Positions 1-8,529 of a DNA stretch of 32,681 nt are shown here, piece after piece (position 1 is the stretch's first letter; each line of letters begins with the position of its first letter). The position numbers and the translations under genes were made by a program. Source of the stretch: Candidatus Zixiibacteriota bacterium (lineage in GTDB: Bacteria; Zixibacteria; MSB-5A5; GN15; JAAZOE01); assembly GCA_036480375.1 (NCBI GenBank), contig JAZGGI010000016.1:1-32681 (forward strand). Direction: 5' to 3'. Below the pieces are notes generated by a model. The model ran no database searches and was not told the DNA's origin. It worked only from the letters and a program-made list of their open reading frames with translations.

Positions 1-56
1 CAAGGAAAAAGCAAAATGACCGCCTTGGTTGCAGTGATGAGGAAAATGATAACCAT
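1..56 (-). CDS. possible 5' end of an off-window gene (hydrophobic N-terminus)
   Basis: Reading leftward from an ATG at 54-56, the frame stays open for 18 codons to the window edge. It encodes a strongly hydrophobic start, MVIIFLITATKAVILLFP, like a signal anchor or first membrane segment. No clear ribosome binding site precedes it and most of the gene would lie outside the window. It could be chance. Confidence 0.18.
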   Translation of the reverse strand, partial: MVIIFLITATKAVILLFP

Positions 57-123
57 TCTTAACACGATGCTCGCAAAAAAAGAAAGGTGGAACCCTAAAT
101 TAGCTTGACATTAAAGACAGTCG

Positions 124-221
124 CTACCAGATTATTTGTCGAAACCGCAGGGGTTCCGACCTACCAGATTATTTGTCGAAACCGCAGGGGTTCCGACCTA
201 CGAGATATTTATTCGTCGGGT
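124..221. repeat. 37-bp tandem hairpin repeat (two exact copies plus a degenerate third)
   Basis: Positions 124-160 and 161-197 are identical 37-bp units. A truncated, diverged third copy begins at 198 and runs up to the citrate synthase stop. Each unit contains an imperfect inverted repeat, GTCGAAACC ... GGTTCCGAC, with one mismatch and a 5-base loop. It lies just downstream of the minus-strand citrate synthase gene, so it could act as a transcript end or 3' stabiliser. There is no convincing T-tract, so a REP-like repeat is equally possible. Confidence 0.8.
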
Positions 222-223
222 GT

Positions 224-1501
224 TTAGGCGCCGACTTTGTTTTTGAGCCATTCGGTGGTCGATGATTTCGGACGCTCAATCGCCTCGCCCCAGGCCCGCG
301 AAACGATAAGCTGAGAAGCCATACCCATCGCACGGGATACCGAGAAAAGAACCGTGTAGTATTCAAATTCGGTCAGGCCGAACTTGTACAACAAAGCGCC
401 GGAACCGGCATCGACGTTTGGCCACGGATCGGAAATCTTTTTGATTTGCCGCAATACTCCGGGGACAACCTCAAAGACGCGCGCAACAGTTTGATACACC
501 GGATCGTCAGCACAGTGTTCCTTACCGAAGGCGAGGAACGCATCGAAACGAGGATCGGTGATTCTCAGGACGGCGTGGCCGTATCCAGGGATGACTTTAC
601 CGGAATTGAGAGTGTCCCAGGCGAATTTTTCGAGTTGTTCATTCGTGGGCGCTCCACCGAAATTATCCATGACCTCGATAACCCACTTGAGGCATTCCTG
701 GTTGGCCAAGCCGTGCAGAGGGCCGGCCAGTCCGTTGAGACCTGCGGAAATGGCATAGTACGGGTCGGACAGGGCCGAGGCGACGCAATGGCAGGCGTGG
801 GCCGATACATTGCCGCCTTCATGGTCGCAATGGAGAGTCAGGTAGAGACGCATCAGTTTGGCGAAAATGCCGGTTGGGTCATCGATACCGAGCATCCGGG
901 CATAATCCGCGCCCCAGTCGAGGTTCGGATCGGGAGCGATCAGATCGCCTTTTTTGTAACGGATGCGATAAACACCGGCCGCGAGTTCGGGCAGGATGGC
1001 TAATATGCGCATACTGTCTTCGAGGGTCGGTTCCCAGTAATCGGTTTTGGCCATGCCTTCGGTGTAGCGTTTGCGGAAGACCGATTCGCCTTCCATCGCC
1101 AGGATACCGGTATCGAGCATGCACATCGGATGAGAATTTTCCGGCATGGCTCGGAGAACGTCCCAGACATAACTGGGAACGCCGGCGTGTTTTTTGTAAT
1201 CATTCTGCAAGTCCTTGACTTCGTCTTTGGTCGGAAGTTCGCCAGTGACGAGGAGCCAGAAGATTTCTTCGGGCCACTTATCGAATAATTCTTTAAGCCG
1301 GATGCCGCGAATAATGAGTCCTTTTTCCGGGGGAACCAGAGAAGTGTCACAAACCAGGCCGCGGACGCCGCGCATACCGCCGTACACCTGCTTGAGAGTA
1401 ACCTCGGAAACCACTTTTGAGCCGTGTTCCTTTATCAGGTTGCGGATTTCATCGCGCATCCCGGGAATCAAGCTCTCAAATTTGGCCTTTAATTTAGACA
1501 T
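224..1501 (-). CDS. gltA: citrate synthase, mitochondrial (eukaryotic) type
   Basis: Condenses acetyl-CoA and oxaloacetate to citrate, the entry step of the TCA cycle, in the cytoplasm. The 425-residue protein matches the mitochondrial-type family and not the E. coli hexameric type. The three catalytic residues are visible: H263 in GPLHGLANQE, H309 in PGYGHAVLR and D364 in PNVDAGSG. The family motif HCDHEGGNVSAH lies near residue 224. Length is close to the mature animal enzyme. The ATG at 1499-1501 is preceded by a GGGAGG ribosome site at 1507-1512. It lies 146 bp after the GlcD-like gene in the same direction, and a probable promoter and a Fur-box-like palindrome lie in that gap, so it is probably its own transcription unit. 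Bacterial members of this type are known, for example in Geobacter. Confidence 0.96.
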   Translation of the reverse strand: MSKLKAKFESLIPGMRDEIRNLIKEHGSKVVSEVTLKQVYGGMRGVRGLVCDTSLVPPEKGLIIRGIRLKELFDKWPEEIFWLLVTGELPTKDEVKDLQNDYKKHAGVPSYVWDVLRAMPENSHPMCMLDTGILAMEGESVFRKRYTEGMAKTDYWEPTLEDSMRILAILPELAAGVYRIRYKKGDLIAPDPNLDWGADYARMLGIDDPTGIFAKLMRLYLTLHCDHEGGNVSAHACHCVASALSDPYYAISAGLNGLAGPLHGLANQECLKWVIEVMDNFGGAPTNEQLEKFAWDTLNSGKVIPGYGHAVLRITDPRFDAFLAFGKEHCADDPVYQTVARVFEVVPGVLRQIKKISDPWPNVDAGSGALLYKFGLTEFEYYTVLFSVSRAMGMASQLIVSRAWGEAIERPKSSTTEWLKNKVGA

Positions 1502-1520
1502 TTATACCTCCCAATTTAGT

Positions 1521-1539
1521 AATAATGATTATCATTCGG
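1521..1539. promoter_or_regulatory. Fur-box-like palindrome upstream of citrate synthase
   Basis: Bases 1524-1536 form a perfect 6-1-6 palindrome, AATGAT-T-ATCATT. The surrounding 19 bp match 14 of 19 positions of the classical Fur box. The site lies about 20 bp upstream of the citrate synthase start codon and downstream of the predicted promoter, where a bound repressor could block elongation. No fur gene is in the window, so iron control is inference. Confidence 0.4.
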
Positions 1540-1584
1540 TCTAAAAATCTATATTCGACTTTGTGAAACTTATCACTTGGTGAC

Positions 1585-1613
1585 AATAAAATACATTTCT
1601 GCAAATTTGTCAA
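1585..1613 (-). promoter_or_regulatory. probable sigma70-type promoter for citrate synthase
   Basis: On the minus strand a perfect -35 TTGACA (1608-1613) is followed by 17 bp and then TTTATT (1585-1590) as a weaker -10. This places transcription start near 1578, giving a leader of about 77 nt that contains the Fur-box-like site. Confidence 0.5.
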
Positions 1614-1647
1614 TATTTCCTGCGCAATTGACTCCGTTTTTTTTGAT

Positions 1648-3003
1648 TTATTCGAAGATTTTTCCCGGATTTAAGATCTTAAAAGGGTCTAAAACGGTTT
1701 TTGTTCTCTTCATGAAATTAAGAGTATTTGGGTCAAACTCATCTTTGATAAATTTTTTCTTGGCGATACCGATGCCATGCTCGCCTGAAAGAGTCCCTCC
1801 CAGTTCGAGAGTTTTTTTGAACAGGCGTGCCACACCATCCTGAATCTCGATGTTTTCACGTTCCGAGCCGGTCACGCCGAGGAAATTGACGTGGAGGTTG
1901 CCGTCGCCGGCGTGGCCATATGAGTTGATATCGATTTCAAATTCAGCGGCGAGTTCGTTGGTGAACGCCACCAATTCGGACAGGCGGGAAGGAGGGACAC
2001 AGACATCTTCGGATATTTTAGTTTTGTAAACATGCTTGACGGCATGGGATAAATTTCGGCGGGTGGCCCAGAGGGTTTGTCGTTCGGCTTCATCTTTGGC
2101 GCGGCGCAAAATCACGGGGGATAATTTTCTGCAGATTTTGATTATTTCTTCGGCCTCGGATTTGGCGTTAGGGCCATCGGTTTCAAAGAGTAGAAGGGCG
2201 GCGGCGGGGTCGATGGCATTGGCGGGATCGTACTGATTGGAGCATTCGATGGCGCCTTTGTCCATGAATTCCATTATGCACGGGACGATTCCGGAAGCTG
2301 TGATTTGAGAGACGACGGAAGCGGCGTTGACGGCATTGTTGAAAGTGGCCAGGATGGTATCGCCAGGGACAGGTTTTTTTATCAGGCGGAGGGTGATTTG
2401 TGTGAAAACAATGAGGGTGCCCTCCGATCCGACGATAAGGTCAAGAAGGCCGAAAGGAGAAGCGTGGCCGATTTCTAAAATATTACCTCGGGAGTTGATG
2501 CCTCGAATGGAGATGGCATAATCTTTGGTGACACCGTATTTTTTGCAGCGCAATCCTCCGGCGTTTTCGGCAAGGTTTCCGGCAATGGTTGATTCCTCAA
2601 AGCTGGCCGGATCGGGAGGGTAGAAGAGATTTTTTGATTCGGCCGCTTTCATGATGTTGCCAGTGATAGCCCCGGGGCCGACAATGGCTGTTTGTTTATC
2701 CGTGTCAATTTTGATTGAATTCATCTTTTCAATAGAGAGCAGGAGGCCGCCGTTTATGGCCAGGGCTCCTCCGGAGTATCCGGTTCCGGCTCCGCGGGCG
2801 ATAAACGGGATTTGGTTTTCCCGGCATAAATTGATGGCTGTGACTATATCATTTTCCGATTCGGCGAAAAAGAGAATGTCGGGGACAAAAATTTCCTCGG
2901 TAGCGTCCTGGGTGTATTCGGGATAGTTATTGAAATTAAAAAAGACCCGTTCGGAGGGAAGGGTTTTTTTTATAATTTCTATTTTTGTTTTTTCCAGAGA
3001 CAT
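1648..3003 (-). CDS. FAD-linked oxidase, GlcD / D-lactate dehydrogenase family
   Basis: A 451-residue flavoprotein of the VAO/GlcD family, which oxidises 2-hydroxyacids such as glycolate or D-lactate to the 2-oxoacid. The N-terminal FAD_binding_4 domain shows the pyrophosphate-binding stretch RGAGTGYSGGA (about residues 70-80) and AENAGGLRCKKYG near 150. The C-terminal FAD-oxidase domain ends with the family motif SGEHGIGIAKKKF, and HAGDGNLHVN is present near 365. Substrate cannot be read from sequence. It starts 5 bp after the FmdB-like gene, with no good ribosome site of its own, so translation is probably coupled. No GlcE/GlcF partner is adjacent. Confidence 0.9.
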   Translation of the reverse strand: MSLEKTKIEIIKKTLPSERVFFNFNNYPEYTQDATEEIFVPDILFFAESENDIVTAINLCRENQIPFIARGAGTGYSGGALAINGGLLLSIEKMNSIKIDTDKQTAIVGPGAITGNIMKAAESKNLFYPPDPASFEESTIAGNLAENAGGLRCKKYGVTKDYAISIRGINSRGNILEIGHASPFGLLDLIVGSEGTLIVFTQITLRLIKKPVPGDTILATFNNAVNAASVVSQITASGIVPCIMEFMDKGAIECSNQYDPANAIDPAAALLLFETDGPNAKSEAEEIIKICRKLSPVILRRAKDEAERQTLWATRRNLSHAVKHVYKTKISEDVCVPPSRLSELVAFTNELAAEFEIDINSYGHAGDGNLHVNFLGVTGSERENIEIQDGVARLFKKTLELGGTLSGEHGIGIAKKKFIKDEFDPNTLNFMKRTKTVLDPFKILNPGKIFE

Positions 3004-3008
3004 AGGAT

Positions 3009-3290
3009 TTAGTCTTTTGATATCTTTTTTGCCGATGTGTCGGATTTTTTGGCGGTGTCAGTTTTAGGAATCGGGGGCTTGTCATTGGCGGCATCTTTTT
3101 TGTATGAAGCAGAGCGGTAATCAGTCGTGTAAAATCCGGAGCCTTTTAATAAAAATCCAGCGCCGCCAGTGATCAGTCGCTGCGGCTTTTCTCCGCATTT
3201 GGGGCATTTTGAAATTGGCTCTTCGACGATGCTCTGAAATTCCTCGAATTCATGCTGGCAGTGTTTGCAAATATACTGGTATGTCGGCAT
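3009..3290 (-). CDS. FmdB-family zinc ribbon protein
   Basis: A 93-residue protein starting MPTYQYICKHCQHEFEEFQ, the hallmark of the FmdB/CxxC_CxxC_SSSS family. A zinc ribbon is formed by C8/C11 and C29/C32, followed by GGAGFLLKGSGFYTTDYR and a lysine-rich low-complexity tail from about residue 65. The family is often called a putative regulatory protein, but its job is unknown. The start has an AGGAGA ribosome site about 9 bp upstream. It sits between pckA (34 bp before) and the GlcD-like gene (5 bp after) in the operon. Confidence 0.9.
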   Translation of the reverse strand: MPTYQYICKHCQHEFEEFQSIVEEPISKCPKCGEKPQRLITGGAGFLLKGSGFYTTDYRSASYKKDAANDKPPIPKTDTAKKSDTSAKKISKD

Positions 3291-3324
3291 GATAAGAGTT
3301 CTCCTGTTAATTCATTTCCTTATT

Positions 3325-4986
3325 CTAAACGGTAATTTTCTCGGGCAATTCAGGTCCGGCTTCTATTATTTCCCGCGGCATATTATCGGCGAATTTCTTG
3401 AAATTCTCGATGAACAACAATGCCAATTGACGGCGCTTATCTCTATACGCATCCGGATTGTCCCTGGTTAGTTCGGGACGGAGGATATGTTTGGGGATGT
3501 CTTTGCATATTTCAGGGATATTAAAGCCAAAGACGGGATCTGCGTGATAATCGACATTATCAAGAGTGCCGTCGAGGGCGGCATGAATTAGCGTTCGAGT
3601 TTGCGGAATACTCACTCGTTTGCCGACGCCGTATTTGCCCCCGATCCATCCGGTATTGATTAACCAGCATTGAGGGTTGTATCTGAGAATTTTATTCTTC
3701 AGCATTTTGGCGTATTTGCAGGGATGGTGCGGCATAAATGGTGCAGCAAAACAAGGACTGAACGTAGCCTCAGGCTCTTTACCCAAATCCATTTCAGTGC
3801 CCGGGATTTTCGATGTGTATCCGGATATGAAATAATATATGGCCTGCTCGGGAGTCAGGCGGGCGATGGGAGGTATGACGCCGTTCGCATCGCAAGTGAG
3901 CAGGAAAATGTTTTTCGGATGATTGCCAGTTGAGGTTGCAACGCTATTTTCAACAAATTTCAATGGGTATGCCGCGCGAGTGTTTTCAGTGAGACTGCCA
4001 TCATTAAAATCGATTTCTTTAGTTTCCGGATTATAAATTACATTTTCGAGGACGGTTCCGAATTTGCGGGCGCCGGAGTAGATTATCGGCTGGTCATCGG
4101 GAGAGAGGGAAAGAGTTTTGGCGTAGCAGCCGCCCTCAAAATTAAAGATGCCTTCATCATTCCATCCAATTTCATCATCACCAACAAGGTTACGGATGGA
4201 GTCGGTTGAGAGCGTCGTTTTACCGGTTCCGGAAAGCCCCAAAAAGAGAGCCGTATTTCCTTCGGAGTCGGTATTGGCGCCGCAGTGCATGGTTAAAACA
4301 CTCTCTTGCGGCAATAGATAATTCAGGATAGAAAACACGGATTTCTTTATTTCTCCGGCGTATCCGATGTTTCCAATAAGGCATAATCTCTGTTCGAGAT
4401 TTAATATGACAAAAGCGCTGGAAGCCGTTCCATCGATTTCCGGCGCAGCGCAAAATGAGGGGACGTCTATAATCGAAAATTCGGGAACAAACTGTTTGAG
4501 TTCCTGCTCAGTTTGCGGTTGAATCAACATATTGCGGGCATGAAGGCTGTGCCATGCATATTCTGTAATCACTCGCACGGGGAGACGATAATTTTCATCC
4601 GCGCATGCGTAACAATCCTGAACGAAAACATCTCTTTTTTGCATGAATGCCCTAATGCGATTGGCCAGGGCGTTGAAATTGTCAGGATTAAAAGGACGAT
4701 TATATTCACCCCACCAGATATTTTTTCCGGTGGTCGATTCTTTGACAGTAAATTTATCGTTGGTGGAACGGGCGGTTTTTTCGCCGGTGTGAACGATAAT
4801 CGGCCCCGCTTCTGAGCGAATCCCTTCGCCCCGAAATAAAATTTCTTCGTACAAGTCTTCGGTATTTAGATTCCAGTAAACAGTGTTAAGATTCGTCAAC
4901 CCAATAGTGTCCAGTCCGAATTCGCTTTTGAATGCTCCGGCCTTATCCGGCGCGGGAGTTTTTATACTCGAGAGATTATTGCTCAT
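3325..4986 (-). CDS. pckA: phosphoenolpyruvate carboxykinase (ATP)
   Basis: Interconverts oxaloacetate + ATP and PEP + CO2 + ADP in the cytoplasm, linking the TCA cycle to gluconeogenesis. The kinase P-loop GLSGTGKTTLS is near residue 250, followed by the metal/oxaloacetate region GWNDEGIFNFEGGCYAK and, later, NTGWIGGKYGVGKR. At about 553 residues it is close to the E. coli enzyme (540). The frame is also open from a TTG at 4990-4992. I chose the ATG at 4984-4986 because it overlaps the aminotransferase stop as ATGA and has an AGGGA ribosome site at proper spacing, while the same site would touch the TTG. Confidence 0.97.
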   Translation of the reverse strand: MSNNLSSIKTPAPDKAGAFKSEFGLDTIGLTNLNTVYWNLNTEDLYEEILFRGEGIRSEAGPIIVHTGEKTARSTNDKFTVKESTTGKNIWWGEYNRPFNPDNFNALANRIRAFMQKRDVFVQDCYACADENYRLPVRVITEYAWHSLHARNMLIQPQTEQELKQFVPEFSIIDVPSFCAAPEIDGTASSAFVILNLEQRLCLIGNIGYAGEIKKSVFSILNYLLPQESVLTMHCGANTDSEGNTALFLGLSGTGKTTLSTDSIRNLVGDDEIGWNDEGIFNFEGGCYAKTLSLSPDDQPIIYSGARKFGTVLENVIYNPETKEIDFNDGSLTENTRAAYPLKFVENSVATSTGNHPKNIFLLTCDANGVIPPIARLTPEQAIYYFISGYTSKIPGTEMDLGKEPEATFSPCFAAPFMPHHPCKYAKMLKNKILRYNPQCWLINTGWIGGKYGVGKRVSIPQTRTLIHAALDGTLDNVDYHADPVFGFNIPEICKDIPKHILRPELTRDNPDAYRDKRRQLALLFIENFKKFADNMPREIIEAGPELPEKITV

Positions 4987-6200
4987 AGCCAATCCCTTTT
5001 GATTTTCCTGTCACCGATATAGATTTCATCGGGTGAATCGGGATCAAAGGCCCATTTGATACGAGCGACGCCGTCTTTGATATCTTTAACAGAGCCGCAA
5101 TAGCTCAAGCGCAGATGTCCTTCCAATCCAAATTCTCCTCCCGGAACGGAAACGACTAAAGCTTTCTCAAGTAGGAATTTTGACAATTGGGTCGAGTCTT
5201 TTCCAAAGGCACGAAAATCGGGCAGACAATAAAAAGTGCCTTCGGATTTATGCGTTTTAAGACCATTAACGGAATTTAATTCTTCGAGCATAATATTGCG
5301 GTTATTTTCAAGCATCAAGCGCAAGTTTTCAACGCTGTTCTGGTCTCCGTTCAACGCTCCCGCGGCGGCCACCTGCTGCACGACGGAGGGGCAGGATGTG
5401 TTTTGAGCGGCGACGTTTATAATCGTTTCGGTGATTTCTTTATTAGCGATGGTCCAGCCGATGCGAAATCCGGTCATGGCGTACATTTTGGAGACGCCGT
5501 TGACAACGATGAGCAGTGAAGAGTCCGAATTATCTTTGGCGTAATCATAACAAATGGGCCATTTTTTATCGTCAAAGATTAGCTTGTGATAGATATCGTC
5601 CATAATCAAATAGACGCCCTTTTTCTCACAAAGCTCGACCAAGGCCGCGATTAACTCTGCCGAGTACATAACTCCCGAAGGGTTATTGGGGCTGTTGACA
5701 ATGATCGCCTTTGTTTTGGAGCCTAATTTATCACTGATGTCCTGAATGCGAGGCTCAAAGGTACCGTTCGGGGGATTGACGACAACCGGTTTACCATAGA
5801 GCATTTTGATAATTTCCGGGTAGCTGACCCAATAGGGAGCGAGCATGATGACTTCATCGTTAGGATTAAGAAGGGTCATCATTAGATTATATATCGCCTG
5901 TTTAGCTCCGGCTGAAACGACCACGTTATCATGGGCGAAGGTTTTATGATAATTCTCTTCAGTGTATTTAATTATGGCGTTTATCAGGGGAGCGATGCCT
6001 TTGGTGGGCGTATATCTGATTTCGGCGGTCGTTAATTTTGAAGAGGCGGCTTGAATGGCGTCGAAAGGAACTTTTGATTTTGGCTCGCCTGCGCCCAGAT
6101 GTATGACCGGTTCTCCCGCATCACGCAATTGACCGGCTTTCTGGTTTAGCGCCAGGGTTGGAGATTCGGATATTTTAAGCGCCAATTTACTAAGACTCAT
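4983..6200 (-). CDS. class I/II pyridoxal-phosphate aminotransferase, aspartate aminotransferase-like
   Basis: A fold-type I aminotransferase of 405 residues, probably aspartate:2-oxoglutarate transaminase (AspB/AAT Ib type). The PLP lysine is K238 in NGVSKMYAMTGFRIGW. The cofactor-binding PNNPSG lies at 171-176 and the aspartate/tyrosine pair in MDDIYHKL at 200-207. A conserved arginine in the C-terminal region (HLRLSYCGS) would bind the substrate carboxylate. It starts 3 bp after pta with an AAAGGA ribosome site and overlaps pckA by ATGA. Between pta and pckA it would make or use oxaloacetate, the PckA substrate. Exact specificity is not proven. Confidence 0.92.
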   Translation of the reverse strand: MSLSKLALKISESPTLALNQKAGQLRDAGEPVIHLGAGEPKSKVPFDAIQAASSKLTTAEIRYTPTKGIAPLINAIIKYTEENYHKTFAHDNVVVSAGAKQAIYNLMMTLLNPNDEVIMLAPYWVSYPEIIKMLYGKPVVVNPPNGTFEPRIQDISDKLGSKTKAIIVNSPNNPSGVMYSAELIAALVELCEKKGVYLIMDDIYHKLIFDDKKWPICYDYAKDNSDSSLLIVVNGVSKMYAMTGFRIGWTIANKEITETIINVAAQNTSCPSVVQQVAAAGALNGDQNSVENLRLMLENNRNIMLEELNSVNGLKTHKSEGTFYCLPDFRAFGKDSTQLSKFLLEKALVVSVPGGEFGLEGHLRLSYCGSVKDIKDGVARIKWAFDPDSPDEIYIGDRKIKRDWL

Positions 6201-6203
6201 TGT

Positions 6204-7196
6204 TTATCCTTTCAAAAGAACTGCAATGGCCGAGACATCGACGATATCATCGGCGGAACATCCCCGCGAAAGGTCATTGGCAGGTACTTCCAGACCCTGA
6301 ATAATAGGACCGGTGGCCGTGGCTCCAGCCATGCGCTGGGCCAATTTATATCCGATATTTCCGGCATCAAGATCGGGGAATATCAGGACATTGGCGCTGC
6401 CAGCGACGGTTGAGCCGGGAGCTTTTTTCTGACCGATGGCGGGGATGACGGCGGCGTCGAGCTGTAATTCGCCATCGGCTTCAATGTCCGGGTAATCTTT
6501 TTTGAATATATCAAGAGCTTCCGTAACTTTATCTATATCGCTATGCTTTGCGGAACCTTTGGTGGAAAATGAAAGAAAAGCAACTTTGGGTTCTTCACCC
6601 GTCAGTTTTTTCATCGTATCAGCACTTGAGGCGGCGATAGACGCCAACTGTTGGGGGTTGGGGTTGGGAACCACGGCGCAGTCGGCGAAGGTGAAGACTT
6701 TTTCTACGGTATCGAGAAATTTCGGCAGAGTCATTAAAAAACATGAGGAAAGAGTATTTATTCCTTCAGCCAGTCCAATGACGTACAAAGCCGCCCTTAG
6801 TACTTTGCCGGTGGTATTGACGGCTCCGGCGACGGATGCGTCGGCTTTCCCTGATTTTACCATAGCAGCGCCGAAGAAAAGTTCCTGTTTCATAAGTTCA
6901 ACGGCATCGTCTTTGGTCATGCCTTTGGCTTTACGCCGTTCCAGAAGAAGCTCGACGTAGGAATCGAAATCGGGTGAAGATTCAGGGTGGATTATCGAGA
7001 TCGATTCGGGATCGAGCCCTTGCTGTCCACATAAAGATTTGACCTTATCGATATCGCCGAGAAGAATTACTTTGGCAATGTTCTGTTCGGTCAGGCTTTT
7101 GGCGGCGATTATTGAGCGTTCTTCATTTCCTTCGGGCAGAACGACAGTTCGCCCTAAGGCCCGGGCTTTATCTTTAATTTGATCAAGAACTTTCAT
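6204..7196 (-). CDS. pta: phosphate acetyltransferase
   Basis: Transfers acetyl groups between CoA and phosphate (acetyl-CoA + Pi to acetyl phosphate + CoA). The 330-residue protein is the short, single-domain form holding only the PTA_PTB catalytic domain, unlike the E. coli enzyme of about 714 residues. Typical segments are VVLPEGNEERSI near the start, FLSFSTKGSAKH near 210, and NVLIFPDLDAGNIGYKL and GPIIQGL near the end. The ATG has an AGGGGA site upstream. No acetate kinase gene is in the window. The related phosphate butyryltransferases are less likely because of the Pta-type C-terminal motifs. Confidence 0.94.
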   Translation of the reverse strand: MKVLDQIKDKARALGRTVVLPEGNEERSIIAAKSLTEQNIAKVILLGDIDKVKSLCGQQGLDPESISIIHPESSPDFDSYVELLLERRKAKGMTKDDAVELMKQELFFGAAMVKSGKADASVAGAVNTTGKVLRAALYVIGLAEGINTLSSCFLMTLPKFLDTVEKVFTFADCAVVPNPNPQQLASIAASSADTMKKLTGEEPKVAFLSFSTKGSAKHSDIDKVTEALDIFKKDYPDIEADGELQLDAAVIPAIGQKKAPGSTVAGSANVLIFPDLDAGNIGYKLAQRMAGATATGPIIQGLEVPANDLSRGCSADDIVDVSAIAVLLKG

Positions 7197-7211
7197 AATA
7201 TAAATCCCCTT

Positions 7212-8313
7212 TTAATTTAATTTTCCCAATCCCGAAGTCAGGAAGGCGTTAATAAAAAGTTCAAGGTCGCCGTCCATGACTTTTTGGATATTGGAGGTTT
7301 CCGCGTCGGTGCGATGGTCTTTGACCATGTTATAGGGGTGAAAGACATAACTGCGTATCTGACTGCCCCATTCAATTTTCTTTTTGTCTTTAGTATATTT
7401 TTCCTGTTCTTTTTGCTTTTCTTCGAGAGCCAACTGGTATAATCGCGATTTCAATACTTTCATAGCCGAAGCGCGGTTTTTGTGCTGGCTGCGTTCCGAT
7501 TGGCACTGTACGACGATCCCGGACGGGATATGCGTGATGCGCACGGCTGAAGAAGTCTTATTGACGTGCTGGCCGCCCGCACCGGAAGCTCGATAAGTAT
7601 CAATTCGTAATTCATCCTCGTTAATATCGATTTCGATATTGTTGTCGATTTCGGGACTGACGTGGATTGAGACAAATGATGTGTGGCGGCGGCTGTTGGC
7701 GTCGAAGGGGGATATGCGTACCAGGCGGTGAACACCTGATTCGGATTTGAGGTAGCCGTAAACATATTCGCCTTTGATAGAGATGGTGGCTGATTTTAGC
7801 CCGGCTTCTTCTCCGGGTTGATAATCGATCAGGCTAACCGAGTAGCCTTGAGATTCAGCCCAGCGGTTGTACATGCGAAAAAGCATTTCGGCCCAATCCT
7901 GTGATTCAGTCCCGCCGGCTCCGGGATGAATTGTCAGAATAGCGTTGCGAAGATCATCGTTTCCGGAAAGGTAGGTGGATAATTCAAAATCATCGACGAT
8001 TGTGATAAATTCTTCCAGGCTTTTTTTGACGTCGGCAAAGTCTTGGGGGTTATCGCCGGTTAATTCGCTTAGTTCGACTAGGTCGTTAAATTCGGATTCG
8101 AGTTTTTCGAATTCATCAACCCATTTTTTATGATTGGCGAGTTCACGCATGACCGCCTGAGCGTTTTCCTGATTATTCCAGAAGTCGGGATCGGCGCTGG
8201 TTTTTTCGAGTTTGTTAATTTTTTCACGACGCCGGTCTAAGTCAAAGAAACCTCCCGATTTTGGAAATTCTTGACTTCAAACCACTTATAATCTCTCGTG
8301 CTTCATTATCCAT
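7212..8313 (-). CDS. prfB: peptide chain release factor 2, with programmed +1 frameshift
   Basis: Recognises UGA/UAA stop codons on the ribosome and releases the peptide. The first frame (ATG at 8311-8313, GAGG site upstream) encodes 23 residues ending at an in-frame TGA (8242-8244). The slippery site is CTT TGA C, preceded three bases earlier by an internal GGGAGG, just as in E. coli prfB. Shifting +1 gives DLDRRREKINKLEK and continues to 7212, for a total of about 366 residues (E. coli 365). The RF2 anticodon-like tripeptide SPF is in VRISPFDANSRR and the catalytic GGQ in SGAGGQHVNKTSSAVR. Low RF2 favours the shift, so RF2 controls its own synthesis. First gene of the operon. Confidence 0.97.
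8242..8257 (-). promoter_or_regulatory. prfB recoding site (internal Shine-Dalgarno plus CTTTGAC)
   Basis: The minus strand reads GGGAGG TTT CTT TGA C. The internal ribosome-like GGGAGG lies three bases before the slippery CTT, and the UGA stop is followed by C, a weak termination context. These are the conserved elements of RF2 autoregulatory frameshifting. Confidence 0.95.
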
Positions 8314-8340
8314 AATTTTGTCCTCTGTAAAAGGACGTGT

Positions 8341-8369
8341 ATTTTACAATATTTGTTTCGTCACGTCAA
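8341..8369 (-). promoter_or_regulatory. sigma70-type promoter of the prfB-pta-pckA operon
   Basis: The minus strand shows TTGACG (8364-8369), exactly 17 bp, then TAAAAT (8341-8346). Transcription would start near 8334, about 20 nt before the prfB ATG. The rest of the gap 8370-8529 is AT-rich, and I see no clear promoter for the divergent plus-strand gene. Confidence 0.75.
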
Positions 8370-8529
8370 TAGATATAATGACTATTTAAATTAATTTTTT
8401 TGGCATTTTCCAGAGGAGAATTTACATTTTTTAGGCAATATTTTTTATTTTTACTTAATGGATAAAAAAATCAGTTGCCTTATTATTATTCGGCCTTAGT
8501 TTGGTGTAATTCGGCGTGAAAGGATTTTT

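Noticed and set aside
105-133. TTGACA at 105-110 as a plus-strand promoter
   Set aside because: No -10 element lies at 16-18 bp, and no plus-strand gene follows.
446-1003. 185-codon plus-strand ORF opposite citrate synthase
   Set aside because: It is the antisense shadow of a conserved gene, with no ribosome site or recognisable domain.
7212-8150. Shortened prfB starting at the ATG at 8148-8150
   Set aside because: The upstream frame with the CTTTGAC frameshift site restores a normal-length RF2; the internal ATG only marks an in-frame methionine.
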